Shown in pieces: positions 39,674-50,457 of a DNA stretch of 64,000 bases (positions are counted from its first letter, which is position 1; each line of letters starts with the position of its first letter). The translations under genes and the position numbers were made by a program. Under the pieces are notes generated by a model, which was given only the letters and a program-made list of their open reading frames with translations, was not told where the DNA came from and did not search any database. The stretch covers positions 707,109-771,108 of the forward strand of contig JAJEKV010000027.1 in the NCBI GenBank assembly GCA_021234155.1, written 5' to 3'. This DNA comes from Isoetes taiwanensis. Its lineage: Eukaryota; Streptophyta; Lycopodiopsida; Isoetales; Isoetaceae.

Positions 39674-40565
39674 CTGCAATTTGGCAACATAAAACATACC
39701 GCAAAGAAATTTGCATCTCTACCATTTATGATGCATATGTGATCATCCATATGTTGACAAGTAGTAAATAGTGAAGGCAAATAGTGCAAAGTCCAGAACT
39801 TAAACATGCAGAAAATGATGGTACCAATCTTTGCCTCAAACTGTCCAACGTTCACCTAGGCAGGCTATGGCTATGATAGGGATTGCCCAAATTGGTTGTC
39901 GCTGCTCTGTCCGCTAAAAAAAATCAACAGCAAAGGAGATCGTGATGGTAACCTTTTTTTTTCTCCCTTTTTTTTTTAAATCAATTGACGAAGCCATTCA
40001 GAAAGCCGGAAATCAAACGTTAGAATGCCGCTGGAAATGACACGTGCTCCAAATATAATGTTGCTGTATGATTATATATGTTTTAATAAGTTATGTTCCC
40101 CTTGCCACTCAAGTTTTTAGGCAGAAAGATGACACCATGATAAGCAACAAAGTTCTCTTATGCTTTACCAGAAAGAATGAATTCAAAGGTATTATGAGTG
40201 GCCTTGTAAATGATTCCTGCATGCCAGTCGAATATGAGTTATACCCATGCATCACGACTTAAACTAGCAAACATATTCTGTTTTCACCGCATTACCCTTC
40301 ATCGCCTTCATTTCACTAGGGATAGTCTAGTTTTCGACTTCAGCCATTATCGCCATTCTTTTGAAGTCCTTGACCTGAGATCTCTTTGTTGGAATTGAGT
40401 TTTAAAAAGTTGTTTTTTCTTTTATCTATTGTTGGAATCGGTTGTCAAATTTATTTATTGCCACATCTACCATCTGAGTTTTTTGGGAAAATACTGCATC
40501 ATTCAAATCAGTACCATAAGAAAACGGATTGATATGGTTCAAGCAATTTATATACACTAACTTAC
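39674..40565. other. Intergenic or intronic AT-rich DNA
   Basis: Two T-rich runs near 39955-39980 are the only obvious feature. No exon completing the inositol oxygenase C-terminus (tyrosine-phenylalanine-proline and a basic tail) could be found here. Confidence 0.4.
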
Positions 40566-40793
40566 CTTTTGAATTAACGAGAGATAATACGGCTTCAGGC
40601 CTTCTACATCCACCCGTTGTTTGCTCTTGCTATACAAATCGTATTTGCTATGGAAAATCCGGAAAAGAACATTAAACTCTAATAGATTCTAGAAAAACTG
40701 GACAATGAACTTACTTAAATTCTAATAACCATGGAAACATCTGTTTGTCAAAGTCGTCCATGAATTGCTTATATGCTCCGGACTTGTTCAAAG
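40566..40793 (-). pseudogene. MIOX: Inositol oxygenase C-terminal exons (partial gene)
   Basis: Myo-inositol oxygenase is a di-iron enzyme that opens inositol to glucuronate. Two minus-strand exons, 40793-40715 and 40647-40566, are separated by a 67-base intron with GT-AG borders and join in phase. The first reads LNKSGAYKQFMDDFDKQ then WLLEFN, the second KYDLYSKSK, VDVEGLKPYYLSLIQK. They align without a gap to the family's end: H-x-(A/S)GAYKHLM then WLKVFNKYDLYSKSK, VDVExxKPYYxSLIxK. The changes from family residues (DDFDKQMFP for DEDRENLK-type sequence) are notable. The upstream exons carrying the iron-binding histidines are not visible, and the terminal YFP exon is not found. The LINE target site lies only 56 bases before the first exon's acceptor, so the LINE sits in what was an intron. 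It is most likely a truncated, non-functional copy. Confidence 0.8.
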
Positions 40794-40848
40794 CTGCATT
40801 AGATACAAGTTAAATATTAACTACCTACTTAAGAGAGGCATCCGTTAG

Positions 40849-40862
40849 ACAGCATGAGATCT
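40849..40862. repeat. LINE target-site duplication, 3'-side copy (ACAGCATGAGATCT)
   Basis: ACAGCATGAGATCT is repeated exactly at 50444-50457. It lies immediately beyond the A-rich tail, as expected for target-primed insertion. Confidence 0.9.
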
Positions 40863-40888
40863 TTTTTTCTTTTTTTTCTTTTTTTTGA
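40863..40888 (-). other. A-rich tail of the LINE
   Basis: On the minus strand the element ends in three runs of seven or eight A separated by single Gs, directly abutting the target duplication. This marks the 3' end made by target-primed reverse transcription. Confidence 0.88.
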
Positions 40889-41267
40889 AAGAGTGAAGCT
40901 TTTTAGTCATTAATTATGGAAAATAAATAAACATAGAGTTGAGATCAAAGTTATGATCATCATAAATAGGAATCCTCAATTCAAAATTAGCATGTAATTT
41001 AGTATTTAAACCTTATGCATGAAATAGTTTTCATGTACATAAGATTCAAAACTAGATGTTATGAGATCATTTCAAAATTGCCTTTCGTGAAATTGCCTTC
41101 TGTTCAGTTGTATGTAAGAACTCTTGTAAAAACCTTCCATACAAGGCCGGGTTGCTCCATGAGGCAAGTATGACTTAGAAATATAGATTGAGAAGCAACT
41201 GTCGATACCTAAACCTGAATAAAAACCTGTGTAAAAAATAGCCAACAGAGGTAAGACAGAAAAGGCA

Positions 41268-41588
41268 TCAGAATTCATAGATGTCCAGGAAGTGGAAGTA
41301 GTCTCGGAACTGAGGCTGCAGAATGGGTCTACCATTGTTTCCCCAGTTAACTAACTCGATCAACCTGTCTGAGTTACAAGTGGACATGAGGTGGATCATG
41401 GTGCCATAACAATCTGCCCTAGCCCTATGGTAATAGTAGCATTCTCTATAGAACCCAAACTGTTGATCTGTCATGTTTGCACTATTATTTTCCAAAAACC
41501 AGAAGAGAATGAACATGAGATATGTTTCCTTGCAAAATTCACTGCCCCATGTGATTTCCTTCAACCCCTTGAATACCTTGAATTAATC
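41268..41588 (-). other. Open frame in the LINE 3' region, function unknown
   Basis: A minus-strand frame of about 105 codons ends in a clean stop at 41268. It includes EITWGSEFCKETYLMFILFW, MTDQQFGFYRECYYYHRARA and a terminal RDYFHFLDIYEF. It is downstream of the zinc-binding domain of ORF2, inside the LINE boundaries. It does not match the RNase H domain that some plant LINEs carry there (no DG-S, E, D catalytic pattern). It may be ORF2 tail sequence after a frameshift or a captured host fragment. I do not recognise it. Confidence 0.4.
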
Positions 41589-41608
41589 TTCCCTTACTGA
41601 TCCAAATT

Positions 41609-44600
41609 TTATTGATTGTAGTCCCAAATTTTAGAAATGCACAATTTCCTTGGGTGTTGATATTTGGATACTTCAGCATCATCCAGGTCGAGGTTAAGCT
41701 TGACTTTACAATTCCTCAGATAATCTAGCATGAACAGATTCAGGATTAGGTAATGCTTGATTACAAAAGAGTTTAAAAAAACCATAAGATCCTGAGAATT
41801 TGTCAACTATTATCAATTTGTGAGTCACCATTTTTATGTTTATAAGCAGTAACAGTCAGCTCAATGTCATAAATGACTTGCAATTTAATCCGTAATGTAG
41901 CGTTGGTATGCCTCCCATGCAAACATCTATTTCTATGTTTCCAAATATTCCACAAAGGTGGTGAAAGAAATAGAGTTTTTAAATTTATTATCAGATATAA
42001 GAAAATTGACAATACCCCTTGGTCTGCTGACTTGGAAAACATGTTCAAACCCGGTTCGAAATGTAGACAGTTTAGGACATGAAAAAATATGGCCAATGTC
42101 CTCAATATTATTGCAGAGAAGAGGGCAAGATGGATTTAAGACAGGATTATTAGGGACATTAGCATTGGCAGACGAGAAGTGTCTACGTAAAGTCTCCAGA
42201 TTAGGAATGCTTTTGTTAGCAAGCAACCAGATGAAATAAGATATTTTAGGAGCACAATATGAGTTCCATACATTCTTAAAAAGAGAGATTCCAGTTTCAG
42301 CAGGAATATTCCAGTAAAGACAAGCTTTAGAAATTTGATTGTTATTTGCTAGGAACTTATAAATAAAGGCAACTTTATAAAGATATTTATCTTTGTAATT
42401 CCAATCAATATGAGTTGAGACAGAACCATGCAGACTGTAAGTGGACACCTTATTTAGAATATGCTTAAAGAGAGTCTTGTCTGAAGAGGTACCATTGACC
42501 ATGGCTTTGAATCTTGTCCAAGTAATCCATCTGTCATTAAACCAAATGTCCCCTAATGTTTTAATAGAATAGAATATGATTTTATCGTCCCACGGAGACC
42601 AACCGCCTATGGGACCCAAGTACAAAGAGAGAGCAAGCGACATTACTACCGTGATTAAAACCCTCACCTGAAGGGGTTTCTGGGAAAAACCTTAGTAGCA
42701 ATAAGGATGCCGACATACCGCATGCTTATATACATAATCACAAGTACACCAGGTTAATGCCTCGGACGAGGGGGGCATAACTGAACGTCCGCTATCCATT
42801 ACCTCCGGAGGTAAACATCCCAACAAGCCTACAGAGGCCGTGCTCAGTAGCTCATGCAAGGCCTCGATGGGGCATTAACTAACCGAGCATACCGAGCCCG
42901 ATATGCTCATACGGACAGCCCGGAGGGCGCGACTTTCATCCTCAATGGCTCCGCTGACGCATTGACGACTCGCCCCTCACGCCGCCCCAATCCATCTCCC
43001 CTCCAATGCGGAGGTGGTGTGCACCGTGCTGAATGGAAGCAATCACCCCGCGGCTTTTCATGGGTAGATGGGTGCGTAGTGGTGTTTTTAATGCCACCAA
43101 TGTCTATTTCTTTGTACATTCTAGGATGATTAATTGCCGAGGAGGGACCAAATTAGCTTTAGCCGTATTGAGGGATTCCAAAAATACTCATACCTTTATG
43201 AGCCCGATTAATGGCACTATGGGGAGTAAGTCAGGTGCACATTATTCCAAGATGTAATAAGATTTCTCATTAGAGGAGACGAAGTTGGCAAATGGGTTTA
43301 AGCCTATTAAAGGCGTAAGATGGCAAAGCATGCTCAATTGTAGGATGACCATCTATTGTGCTTCGTTCACCTAATAATAGATAAATTTAGCGCAAGGTTA
43401 TTTTGATTAAGTAAGGCCCTCCAAACATATTTACCGGCTAATGCATAGCCCCGAGTTGAAGGTTTTGCATCCAAGACCTCACGCTTTTTACCCGAGAGAC
43501 ATATTTCCAAATTGACCATATGGTGTTGCCCCAAATGAAGTTTCTAATTATCTTTCAATCTGCAGTAAATGCATTTGGGAGCAAGCAAGGCAGAAGAAAA
43601 ATAAATATGAGAACTTGCTAGCACGTGAAGATGCAATAATTGTTCTCGCACCGCAATTGAAAGACAACTACCATAATTATTTAGCTTCCTTCGATTTTAG
43701 AGACAATAGGAAGCCATAAATCTTTAATTGAAATATCCAAGGCCAAAGGCATTCCTAATAGTGTGGAAGTCCTGATTTACCGGTATGCATTTGATACCTA
43801 AGATATCCGGGCCGATCATTAGCTCCAATAATAACACACTTAGCCATATTAAGGTAGATACCAGATGCTGCACTAAAACCCTTTAGTATCTTGATGAAGA
43901 ATTCAATATTGTTGACATCATTGTGAAGGAAGCTGAATGAATCATCTGCATATTGCAGCATAGTAAGTTGAGAATTATCCCCTGGCATATCTAAGCCTTT
44001 TAGATTACCACAATTTTGATGGTGCATAATGATTTTGGTAAGTTGTTCAGCCATCGTGATAAATGTTATGGAGCCAAAGGACACCCTTGCCTCACCCCTT
44101 TCTGTAAATTAAAGAATTTGCCAGGACTGCCATTGACTAGAATTGCAGATTGAGCACAAGAATTGAGTCCCATGATAAGATCTATAATTTTTGTAGGAAC
44201 ACCTATTTTTCTTAGAGATAGAATCAGAAAATCCCACCTAACAGTGTCAAAAGCTTTGGAAAAATCAAGCTTGAGAAGAACACAATTTTGATTTGAAGCT
44301 CTGGCCCAGTGCAAACCTTCCATAGCAGTAATATAATTATCTAAAATGAACCTGTTGGGAAGGAAAGCAGACTGATGCAAGCTAATATTCTTTTTTTTGC
44401 GAAAATCCTTTGATCCGATTTGTAAGTGGAATTGGTCAAGGAAATTGGTCTCCACTCATTGAACATAGATGGGCTATCTACTTTTGGGATAAGAGAGATA
44501 AGCCCAGAGGAAATAGCAGGGTGAAGGTGATTGTTGAGCCAGAATCCATGAACCATAGATGTAAGATCAAATTTAAATTCCTCCCAAAATTGAAGATAGA

Positions 44601-46050
44601 ATTCTGGAGGTAGGCCATCTGGACCCGGACTTTTACCTTTGGCAAGGGTAGAAGGAGTAGATTTGACTTCATCTTCTGAGGGAGGAAGATCCACATTGGG
44701 AGATAAAGGATCAATGATGTTATCAGGCAATGAGTTTAAGAGATCAATGAATTCTGAAGCAGGAGCATCAGACCAAGGAATATCAGAGCTGGAGGCAAAG
44801 ATATTCGAATATTTAGAATAGAAGAAGTCTGCAATATCTTTAGATGAATCCAAAATATTACCCTGATCATTGGTAATGGATGTAAGCTGACTCTTGAGAA
44901 GTCTATTTTTGGCAATTCTAAAAAAGAATTTGGAGTTGCTACTATCCATTGAAGAGTAAAATTTCACTTTAGACCTAATGGCTGCACTTTGGCCTCAAAA
45001 TCCTCAATGTTTTTAATTGATTGCTCTAGAGCACTTTCTTGCAAGTGTAAATCAGAATTTAGAGGGTCTCCATTGGAGATTTAGCCCCGATAGTTTGAAT
45101 TTGCATAAGGTAGTTCATCTTTTCAGCTCTCTTTCTCTTCCAATCAGATCTGGACCATTGCTTAATCCAAGATTTGGTTGATTTGACTTTGGCATAGAAG
45201 TCTTTCATAGAAGAGGCAGCTCTAATTCTGGGAAGATTGGCATAAAAAGATTTAAATTCTCTACAGAATTTATCATTGCTGAGCAAGGAACAATTAAATT
45301 TAAAAGGAATATTCCCTGACCTCTTAATAGATAGGAGATGTTTAGTTTCAAGAAATTGAGGCTGATGATCCGAGACTGAAGTTTTCTCATAACTGAAAAC
45401 AATACAATTATCCCAGAAATCATGACTAGAATTGTTTATATAAAATCTGTCTAGAGCACAAAAGACTCTGGAATTCCCCTTTTGCTTATTAGACCATGTA
45501 AATTTAGCAGTGGAAGAGGGAATATGAGTAAATAAGAAGGTATCAAGAAGACTTCCCCAATTTAATTTCTCTGTCACAGACATATTGATATTTTTCCCCA
45601 CCTTAAGGTCCCAGGTTGGGGTATTATTGAAATCTCCAGCCAAAATCCAGGATATAGAATTATGGTTAAGTAGCCAAGTTTTGATATCAAGCCAAAGCTT
45701 TTCTCTTTCTTTGGAGCTTGTGGAAGCATAAATATTTATTATGCCAAATTGGGAATCATTATGATTAAAAATCACAGCCTGCCAACACTTACAAGGACTG
45801 TTATAGACCAAACTATGACTAATATTCTTCCAAATAATTATTAGACCACCAGAGGTCATATAGTGGCATCAATCCATAAGGAGGAGAAACCAGGGCCTAT
45901 CCAATTTGCTAAGTTAGAGCATTCGAAATTTGGGAGTCTAAGCTCTTGGAGTAGAATAATATCTGCATGATAATCCCTAATTTGAGAAATAGCCCTTCTC
46001 CTTTTAACAGGCCCTTTGATTCCCCTAAAATTCCATGTCATAATCTTCAT
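41609..46050 (-). pseudogene. LINE ORF2: endonuclease, reverse transcriptase and zinc-binding domain, frameshifted
   Basis: Read on the minus strand, the start MKIMTWNFRGIKG lies 31 bases after the ORF1 stop. The endonuclease (46050-45059) shows NFRG, LLQE, LAGDFNN and VSDHQP, the catalytic signatures of the APE family. The reverse transcriptase (44967-43500) shows GKSPGPDG, WRPISL, HQSAFLPNR, LDFSKAFDTV, RQGCPLAP and LQYADD, then GMPL and WLPIVSKIEG. The zinc-binding domain (42480-42060) shows WNSYCAPKISYFIWLL and CPLL-C...H-x-F-x-x-C, followed by WKHRNRC. Frameshifts or stops lie near 45856, 44395 (a T-run), 44079 and between 43500 and 43130. The 468-bp insertion splits the linker before the zinc-binding domain. 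The protein would nick target DNA and reverse-transcribe the element's RNA; this copy cannot make it. Confidence 0.9.
42652..43133. mobile_element. 468-bp insertion in LINE ORF2 flanked by TGATTAA
   Basis: TGATTAA occurs at 42652-42658 and 43127-43133, and the 468 bases between them (42659-43126) do not belong to the LINE: the reverse-transcriptase linker reads FWNPSIRL just before and resumes at YLGPIGGW just after. The insert is far more GC-rich than the LINE and has no long frame and no clear inverted termini (AACCCTCACC against TCCTAGAATG). A TATATA word lies near 42728. A solo LTR or a short non-autonomous element are the options; I cannot decide. Confidence 0.65.
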
Positions 46051-46262
46051 GGCATAAGATTAAAGACAAGGAAAGCAAGGTCACTAAATGTATTTTCTAG
46101 ATTGGCTTCTAGTGGATCTTTTAGATTGATGTCTAGTGTTGGAAGCTGGGGTGTCTAATATGGAGACAGTTTTCCTCATGTTAATCCCTTTCTTGCCAGG
46201 TTTAGCAATTTTCTGCTTTGATGTGCTTGGAGCAGAGAAAGATAAAAAGTTATCATCATCCC

Positions 46263-46272
46263 AATGAGTTGC
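46263..46272. repeat. Left 10-bp target duplication of the Mutator-like element (AATGAGTTGC)
   Basis: Exact match to 47339-47348. Nine to eleven bases is typical of the Mutator superfamily. Confidence 0.88.
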
Positions 46273-47338
46273 GGTGCTTCGATCGGCTCCCAAAATTGAG
46301 TTCGGGAGCCAGCTGGGTTCGCCCAAGCGAACCCAGAAAATTCGCTTAAGCGAACCCACGGATGTTGATGGCAGACTGAGGTGGCGCTACCCACCGGGTT
46401 AAGCTTACTTAACCCGAACCCGGTTAAGCCTAGAGGCTTCGATTCTCCATAAATTCATACACAAGGAGTTTTCTTTTTATTATCCGCATAGAAACCAAGC
46501 AATCCTACAATATGAGGAGAGTTGATCTTGCCTCCAATGATAGAAACCTCGTTTTGGAACTCTCTTTCACCACCTTGTAAGTCAGATCAAATCTTTAACA
46601 AGCAATTTCTTGACCATTTTTTCGTAATCCCTTTGAAAACGGGAACCAAATCCACCTTGTCCAAGCTTTACGGCATCATAAAACCGCAGTGGCCTTTTTT
46701 TAGTCAGTCGTAGAAGAAAATTTATGAAGCTTTTAGAGAAGGAACCACATCATGGGGCTCGCGTTTTATGAGCTCTAAGCCTTCGTGAAGAAAAAGAAGC
46801 ACAAAACAAGCGGAATAACGGCAGGCTCTCCTCCTCCTATGGCCAATCCCAAAACCAAGCTCGCTCTATGGTCACGGAAGAAGATCCAGTTCGATTTGTG
46901 CCCTAGATTCAACCTTGTGAGAAAAAGCATGGTGGGTCGGTATTTTTCCTGGCTATGGCGAGGTCGGGCATTGGGCCTACCGTAAGCCTCGATGGCATGA
47001 TCCTGCACAAAACCTTCAAAATCTCATACTATTTTAACCATGCATGAATCATCCGGTCGTGCCCTTGATTCGACCAGCAATCAGTGCTCCGTGCTGCGGA
47101 TCCTTTGCTCGAGAAAAGAGGGCGTAAAACGAGGATCTCCATACGCCAGTGGGCGGACCACAGTTGCTGGGCGTTCGCACGCCCTCCTTATTTAACCACT
47201 GGTTCGCTTTGGGCTTAACCCGGTGGGTAGCCCACCCTCCACCGTCAACATAACGGGTTCGCTGGCGAACTCCAGGGGGGTCGCTTGGCAACCCGCTTAG
47301 GCGGTTTGACCCAATTCCGGGAGCCAATAAAGCGGGCG
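46273..47338 (-). mobile_element. Pack-MULE-like element inside LINE ORF1, with captured receptor-kinase sequence
   Basis: The insert is flanked by an exact 10-bp duplication (AATGAGTTGC) and has long, diverged terminal inverted repeats of about 130 bp (46273-46404 and 47213-47338). Both arms contain GGCTCCC followed by AATTG, TTCGC-AAGCGAACCC, ATGTTGA and GCTACCCACCGGGTTAAGC. Long inverted repeats with a 9-11 bp duplication identify Mutator-like elements. There is no transposase. The core instead holds part of a receptor-like kinase gene, which makes this a Pack-MULE. Excising the element plus one target copy rejoins ORF1 of the LINE in frame (ALATH to WDDDN), proving it arrived after the LINE. 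The arms carry small palindromes such as TTCGCTTAAGCGAA at 46341. Confidence 0.9.
46436..46985 (-). pseudogene. Captured receptor-like kinase fragment (membrane span and kinase N-lobe)
   Basis: On the minus strand a hydrophobic, single-span segment SLVLGLAIGGGEPAVIPLVL with FFFF (46985-46775) is followed, after a stop and frame changes, by GPLRFYDAVKLGQGGFGS (46695-46640), the ATP-binding glycine loop of a plant receptor kinase. Then come FKGITK, LQGGERE-type sequence, EVSIIGG-like and HIVGLLGFY in broken frames, and LLVYEFMENRS-like sequence near 46440. The order span, juxtamembrane, glycine loop, alpha-C region and hinge matches receptor-like kinases. The catalytic HRD and DFG parts are absent. 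Several frameshifts and stops make it non-coding. The source gene is not in this window. Confidence 0.8.
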
Positions 47339-47348
47339 AATGAGTTGC
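47339..47348. repeat. Right 10-bp target duplication of the Mutator-like element
   Basis: AATGAGTTGC, identical to 46263-46272. Confidence 0.88.
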
Positions 47349-49920
47349 CAAAGCAGAGATGACATTTTCATTGTTGTTTTCTTTCTCACTAGAATCAAAG
47401 TCATTAGAGTGAGAGCAGGTCCAGAATTTAGATTGGCAGCAAGAGTGGTTAATTCCTTGGGGTGTCACCACAGAATTATTATTAATTTCAATCAAACAAG
47501 GAGATAGGTTTAGATATTGCCTGGAATGTGTGTCCCCTGCCACCATTTCATCTCGAGCATGTGAATGAGTTGAGATCTGATCTGAGCAATTTTGAGAGAA
47601 TACTTTTAAATCTGACTTATTCCCTTCTGTTATGCTATCCAAATTGCTTTTCACCATTTGATCTAACTCCAATATTCCACTATCCATATTACTGACCTTA
47701 TGACCAACCTGGACAATCTCATCTTCCACTTGTAACTCAGAAAGTTGAATAGCAATTTTTCAGAAATGGGATTGTGAGGAAGCGAAAATATAGGGGATGT
47801 ATAAGGAGATAGATCAATTAAAGGGATAGGAGATTGCAACGAGTGTTCATGTGGGGGAGGAATACAAGTTTTGGGGGGTGATTTAGGTAAGGCCAATGCA
47901 AAAGTAGAATGGTTATTATTGGCAGTTTTTGGCTCTTCAATATCTGCACAATTCTCACCATTTGTGTCAGTCAAAACCTTAAATCTATTAGAGCATATTA
48001 CCTTGTCTGAGGAGGCATCATTGTTGACTGCCATTTTGCAGCTATAAGGATGATCTTTGACAATTTCCTGAGCAGTTGCTATTTTGAAAGGTGGTTGGAC
48101 CACAGAAATATCCAAGATATTTTTATTTTCCATAATTAATAACTCCTCACCCTTTTTCTTTTGAGCCACAGGAGAGTTGATCTTAATACCATGCTGAGTT
48201 TTCTTGGAAGATCTCTGCAATTCTTTAAGTACTGTCCTGTTGTTAAGAACTGCATTTGCCTTAGAGTCTTCAAGGATATTATTTAGAGTCTTGTGCAAAT
48301 CGAAATGCATTGGAGTTTTCCCTTTGGCAATCCATTTATGATCATTGTTCTCATTTGCTTTAACCTGATTGCCAGAAGTCTTGGGATTTGTATGCTAGAA
48401 GAACTCCCCCCTATTTAGAATTTTGATCCCACCAGACATTTGAAATGTGTCATTAAGAACTTCTGAGGAATCTAATTCTTGTGAAGCAATTCTCTGCCTT
48501 TGTTGCCTCCTCTTTTCAATTCTTCTTTTACTCCCATTAGATTTAATCCAAACTGACTGATTCTTATAATTTTGGCCAGCATGTTTTTGATAAACTAGTT
48601 CATGACTTCCAGAATTTAAAGTCCTGATATCTTTCTTGACCTCCATTGGAATCTTAGCTGAATAATCCACAACTCCATCTCCAATTGCAGATATTGCAGA
48701 ATTTTTTGGAACTTGTCCAACAAAGTATTGACAAGTATTTGAAAAAAAATGTCTTGAGTTGCAGGTTGGGCAGAAGGTAGGCAAACCAATCCATCTCAAC
48801 TGAAGTTTAATTTCTTTGCCAAAGAAATCTAACATAGGAATGGATGTGGGAACATGCTTGGAGATGTCCAATTGGATATAGCATTTGGGAGCCTTATATG
48901 GAGAATATTCTGTAGATATATATGTTCCAATGGTATTGAAAATGATAGAGAAACAATCCTCATTCCAGTAAATAGGGCTAAGGTCACTCATACTGACCGA
49001 GGCAATATAAAATTTACCAAAGTCATTAAATGATAGCTTAGGGTCCCATTTGATGAACACCAACTGGAAAGTTTCAAAGGTCGATCTGGCTGTTTTTAAA
49101 AGGAAATTGGCAGTTCGAGAATTGACACATTCAGCCAAAAGGTAGGGATAATTAAGCCAGAAAATTGAATTGATAATGACACCTTTATTAAGCTTCTGAA
49201 GATGGTCCCATAGTTTATCCAATTTAATCCCAACTTTATCAACACAGATTATAACAGCAGTTGAAGATAAAGAGCTAATTATTGATGCTATTAGAGGGGA
49301 ATCAAGTTTGATACCTCAACAAATGTAACATTGGCCGAGTTCGAATTTGCAAGTTGTTGAATTCTTCAAACAAATTACCGGTCCGAAGAACGGGTTAGGT
49401 GCCTTGGATTTCCATATGGAATAGGAACCCCTTCAAAGATTAAGAGTGTGGAATGCCATTGGGACCCTGGATCCTTGAAAGATTATCCCGTAATGGAACA
49501 TCCGTGGATAGGTGGTGCATATCTTTGGAAAGAAAGTTTAAATCAGAAAAATCTCCAAATTTGAGAACACTAGAAGGATTCTGGTGATAAAAACTTAACT
49601 GGGCAAGAAGATCGGAATGCTTTGATGAAGAAAGGAGCATAAACTTGTGAAGAAGAATGAGGGAATTTGCGTTTAGGTTTTTTGAAGTATTCGAGTTTTT
49701 TTGGGTATAAGTTTTTTGGACAATTTGTGACATTTTGGAAAAGTTCAGGTAGAAACAGCAGAAGGACAAAAACAGGAAAAGGAAGGGGCAAAGGAAGATA
49801 AGAAGAAGAATTTTGAAGATCCTAAGGCAAAGAAATTAAATTACAGTAAAGAGAAATTTGGAATTTAAGGTAAAACCCAAAACCATACCATTCCAAGCCA
49901 AATCAATTTAGGGCACGGAT

Positions 49921-50238
49921 CTAGCATTCCAATTCCCCCAAGAGTCTCTCATTGTAGACTTTGACCGTGATTTTGTGATGTAAATTTTCTCTATAGACCC
50001 TGAAAATGCCTGTAGCAGCAATATCTTTGTGTCCAACAAACTCTTCCAACCAAGATTCAACAATTTGGGTTTCAAATTCGGCACAACTCGGTGAGAATGA
50101 GTATTCGGTTTGAAATAGTTTATCTGGGAAGATTTGATTGCAAATTAAACTATTCCAAAGGTCAGACTCTTTTCCTTTAAGAAAACCACAGATGATCTTC
50201 GATTCCTGCCACAAAATTGCAAAAATCTGGCAGTCCAT
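49921..50238 (-). other. Open frame in the LINE 5' region
   Basis: A 105-codon minus-strand frame (MDCQIFAILWQESKIICGFL, then ESWLEEFVGHKDIAATGIF) lies inside the LINE, upstream of ORF1. Its composition is protein-like but I know no match. It may be an ancestral extension of ORF1 or untranslated leader. Confidence 0.35.
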
Positions 50239-50443
50239 TAGATGCTAATTCATCACAATGCTAACCTCTACAGGGGTAGCAGGTAATTAGCACAAATTTC
50301 GATCGATTTGATGCAGAATTGGCTGATCTCAAGCAGATTTGTCAAGAAATAGGTTCAAACAGAAAAAATCGCCTTTTTCAAGAAAATAGGCGCTCGTCAT
50401 TTTTCTCATTTCCTTCGACCGCTGGAGATATCTGGCAAACGCC

Positions 50444-50457
50444 ACAGCATGAGATCT
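50444..50457. repeat. LINE target-site duplication, 5'-side copy (ACAGCATGAGATCT)
   Basis: Exact copy of 40849-40862. It marks the 5' end of the LINE, whose first bases on the minus strand are GGCGTTTGCC. Confidence 0.9.

Larger units (their letters stand above)
46084..49769 (-). pseudogene. LINE ORF1 (nucleic-acid-binding, zinc knuckle), interrupted by a Mutator-like element
   Basis: ORF1 proteins of plant LINEs bind the element RNA. On the minus strand the frame starts near 49733 (MSQIVQKTYTQ), is broken around 49440-49225 by several stops, and continues at 49222-48395 with LDKLWDHLQKL-type sequence, FIKWDPKLS, then LQLRWIGLPTF and CPTCNSRHFFSNTC. The last is a CCHC-like knuckle, with the histidine one residue closer to the second cysteine than usual. 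The section before it resembles the DUF4283 region of plant LINEs. It runs on through 48310-47750, shifts frame near 47750, and reaches VISALATH at 47339. After the 1066-bp insertion it resumes WDDDNFLSFSAPS and ends at 46084 in a basic tail. The Mutator-like insertion accounts for one break; the rest are point decay. Confidence 0.85.
40863..50443 (-). mobile_element. Near full-length LINE retrotransposon, minus strand, carrying two nested insertions
   Basis: The element is bounded by an exact 14-bp target-site duplication and ends, read on the minus strand, in an A-rich tail broken by single Gs (40863-40888). It has ORF1 with a CCHC-like zinc knuckle, then ORF2 with an APE-type endonuclease, a reverse transcriptase with the YADD core and a C-terminal zinc-binding domain. 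This is the layout of plant L1-clade LINEs. Subtracting the 1066-bp Mutator-like insertion, the 468-bp insertion and their extra target copies leaves about 8.0 kb, long for a plant L1. ORF1 and ORF2 each contain several frameshifts or stops, so the copy is inactive. The intact target copies show that both ends are preserved. Confidence 0.92.
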
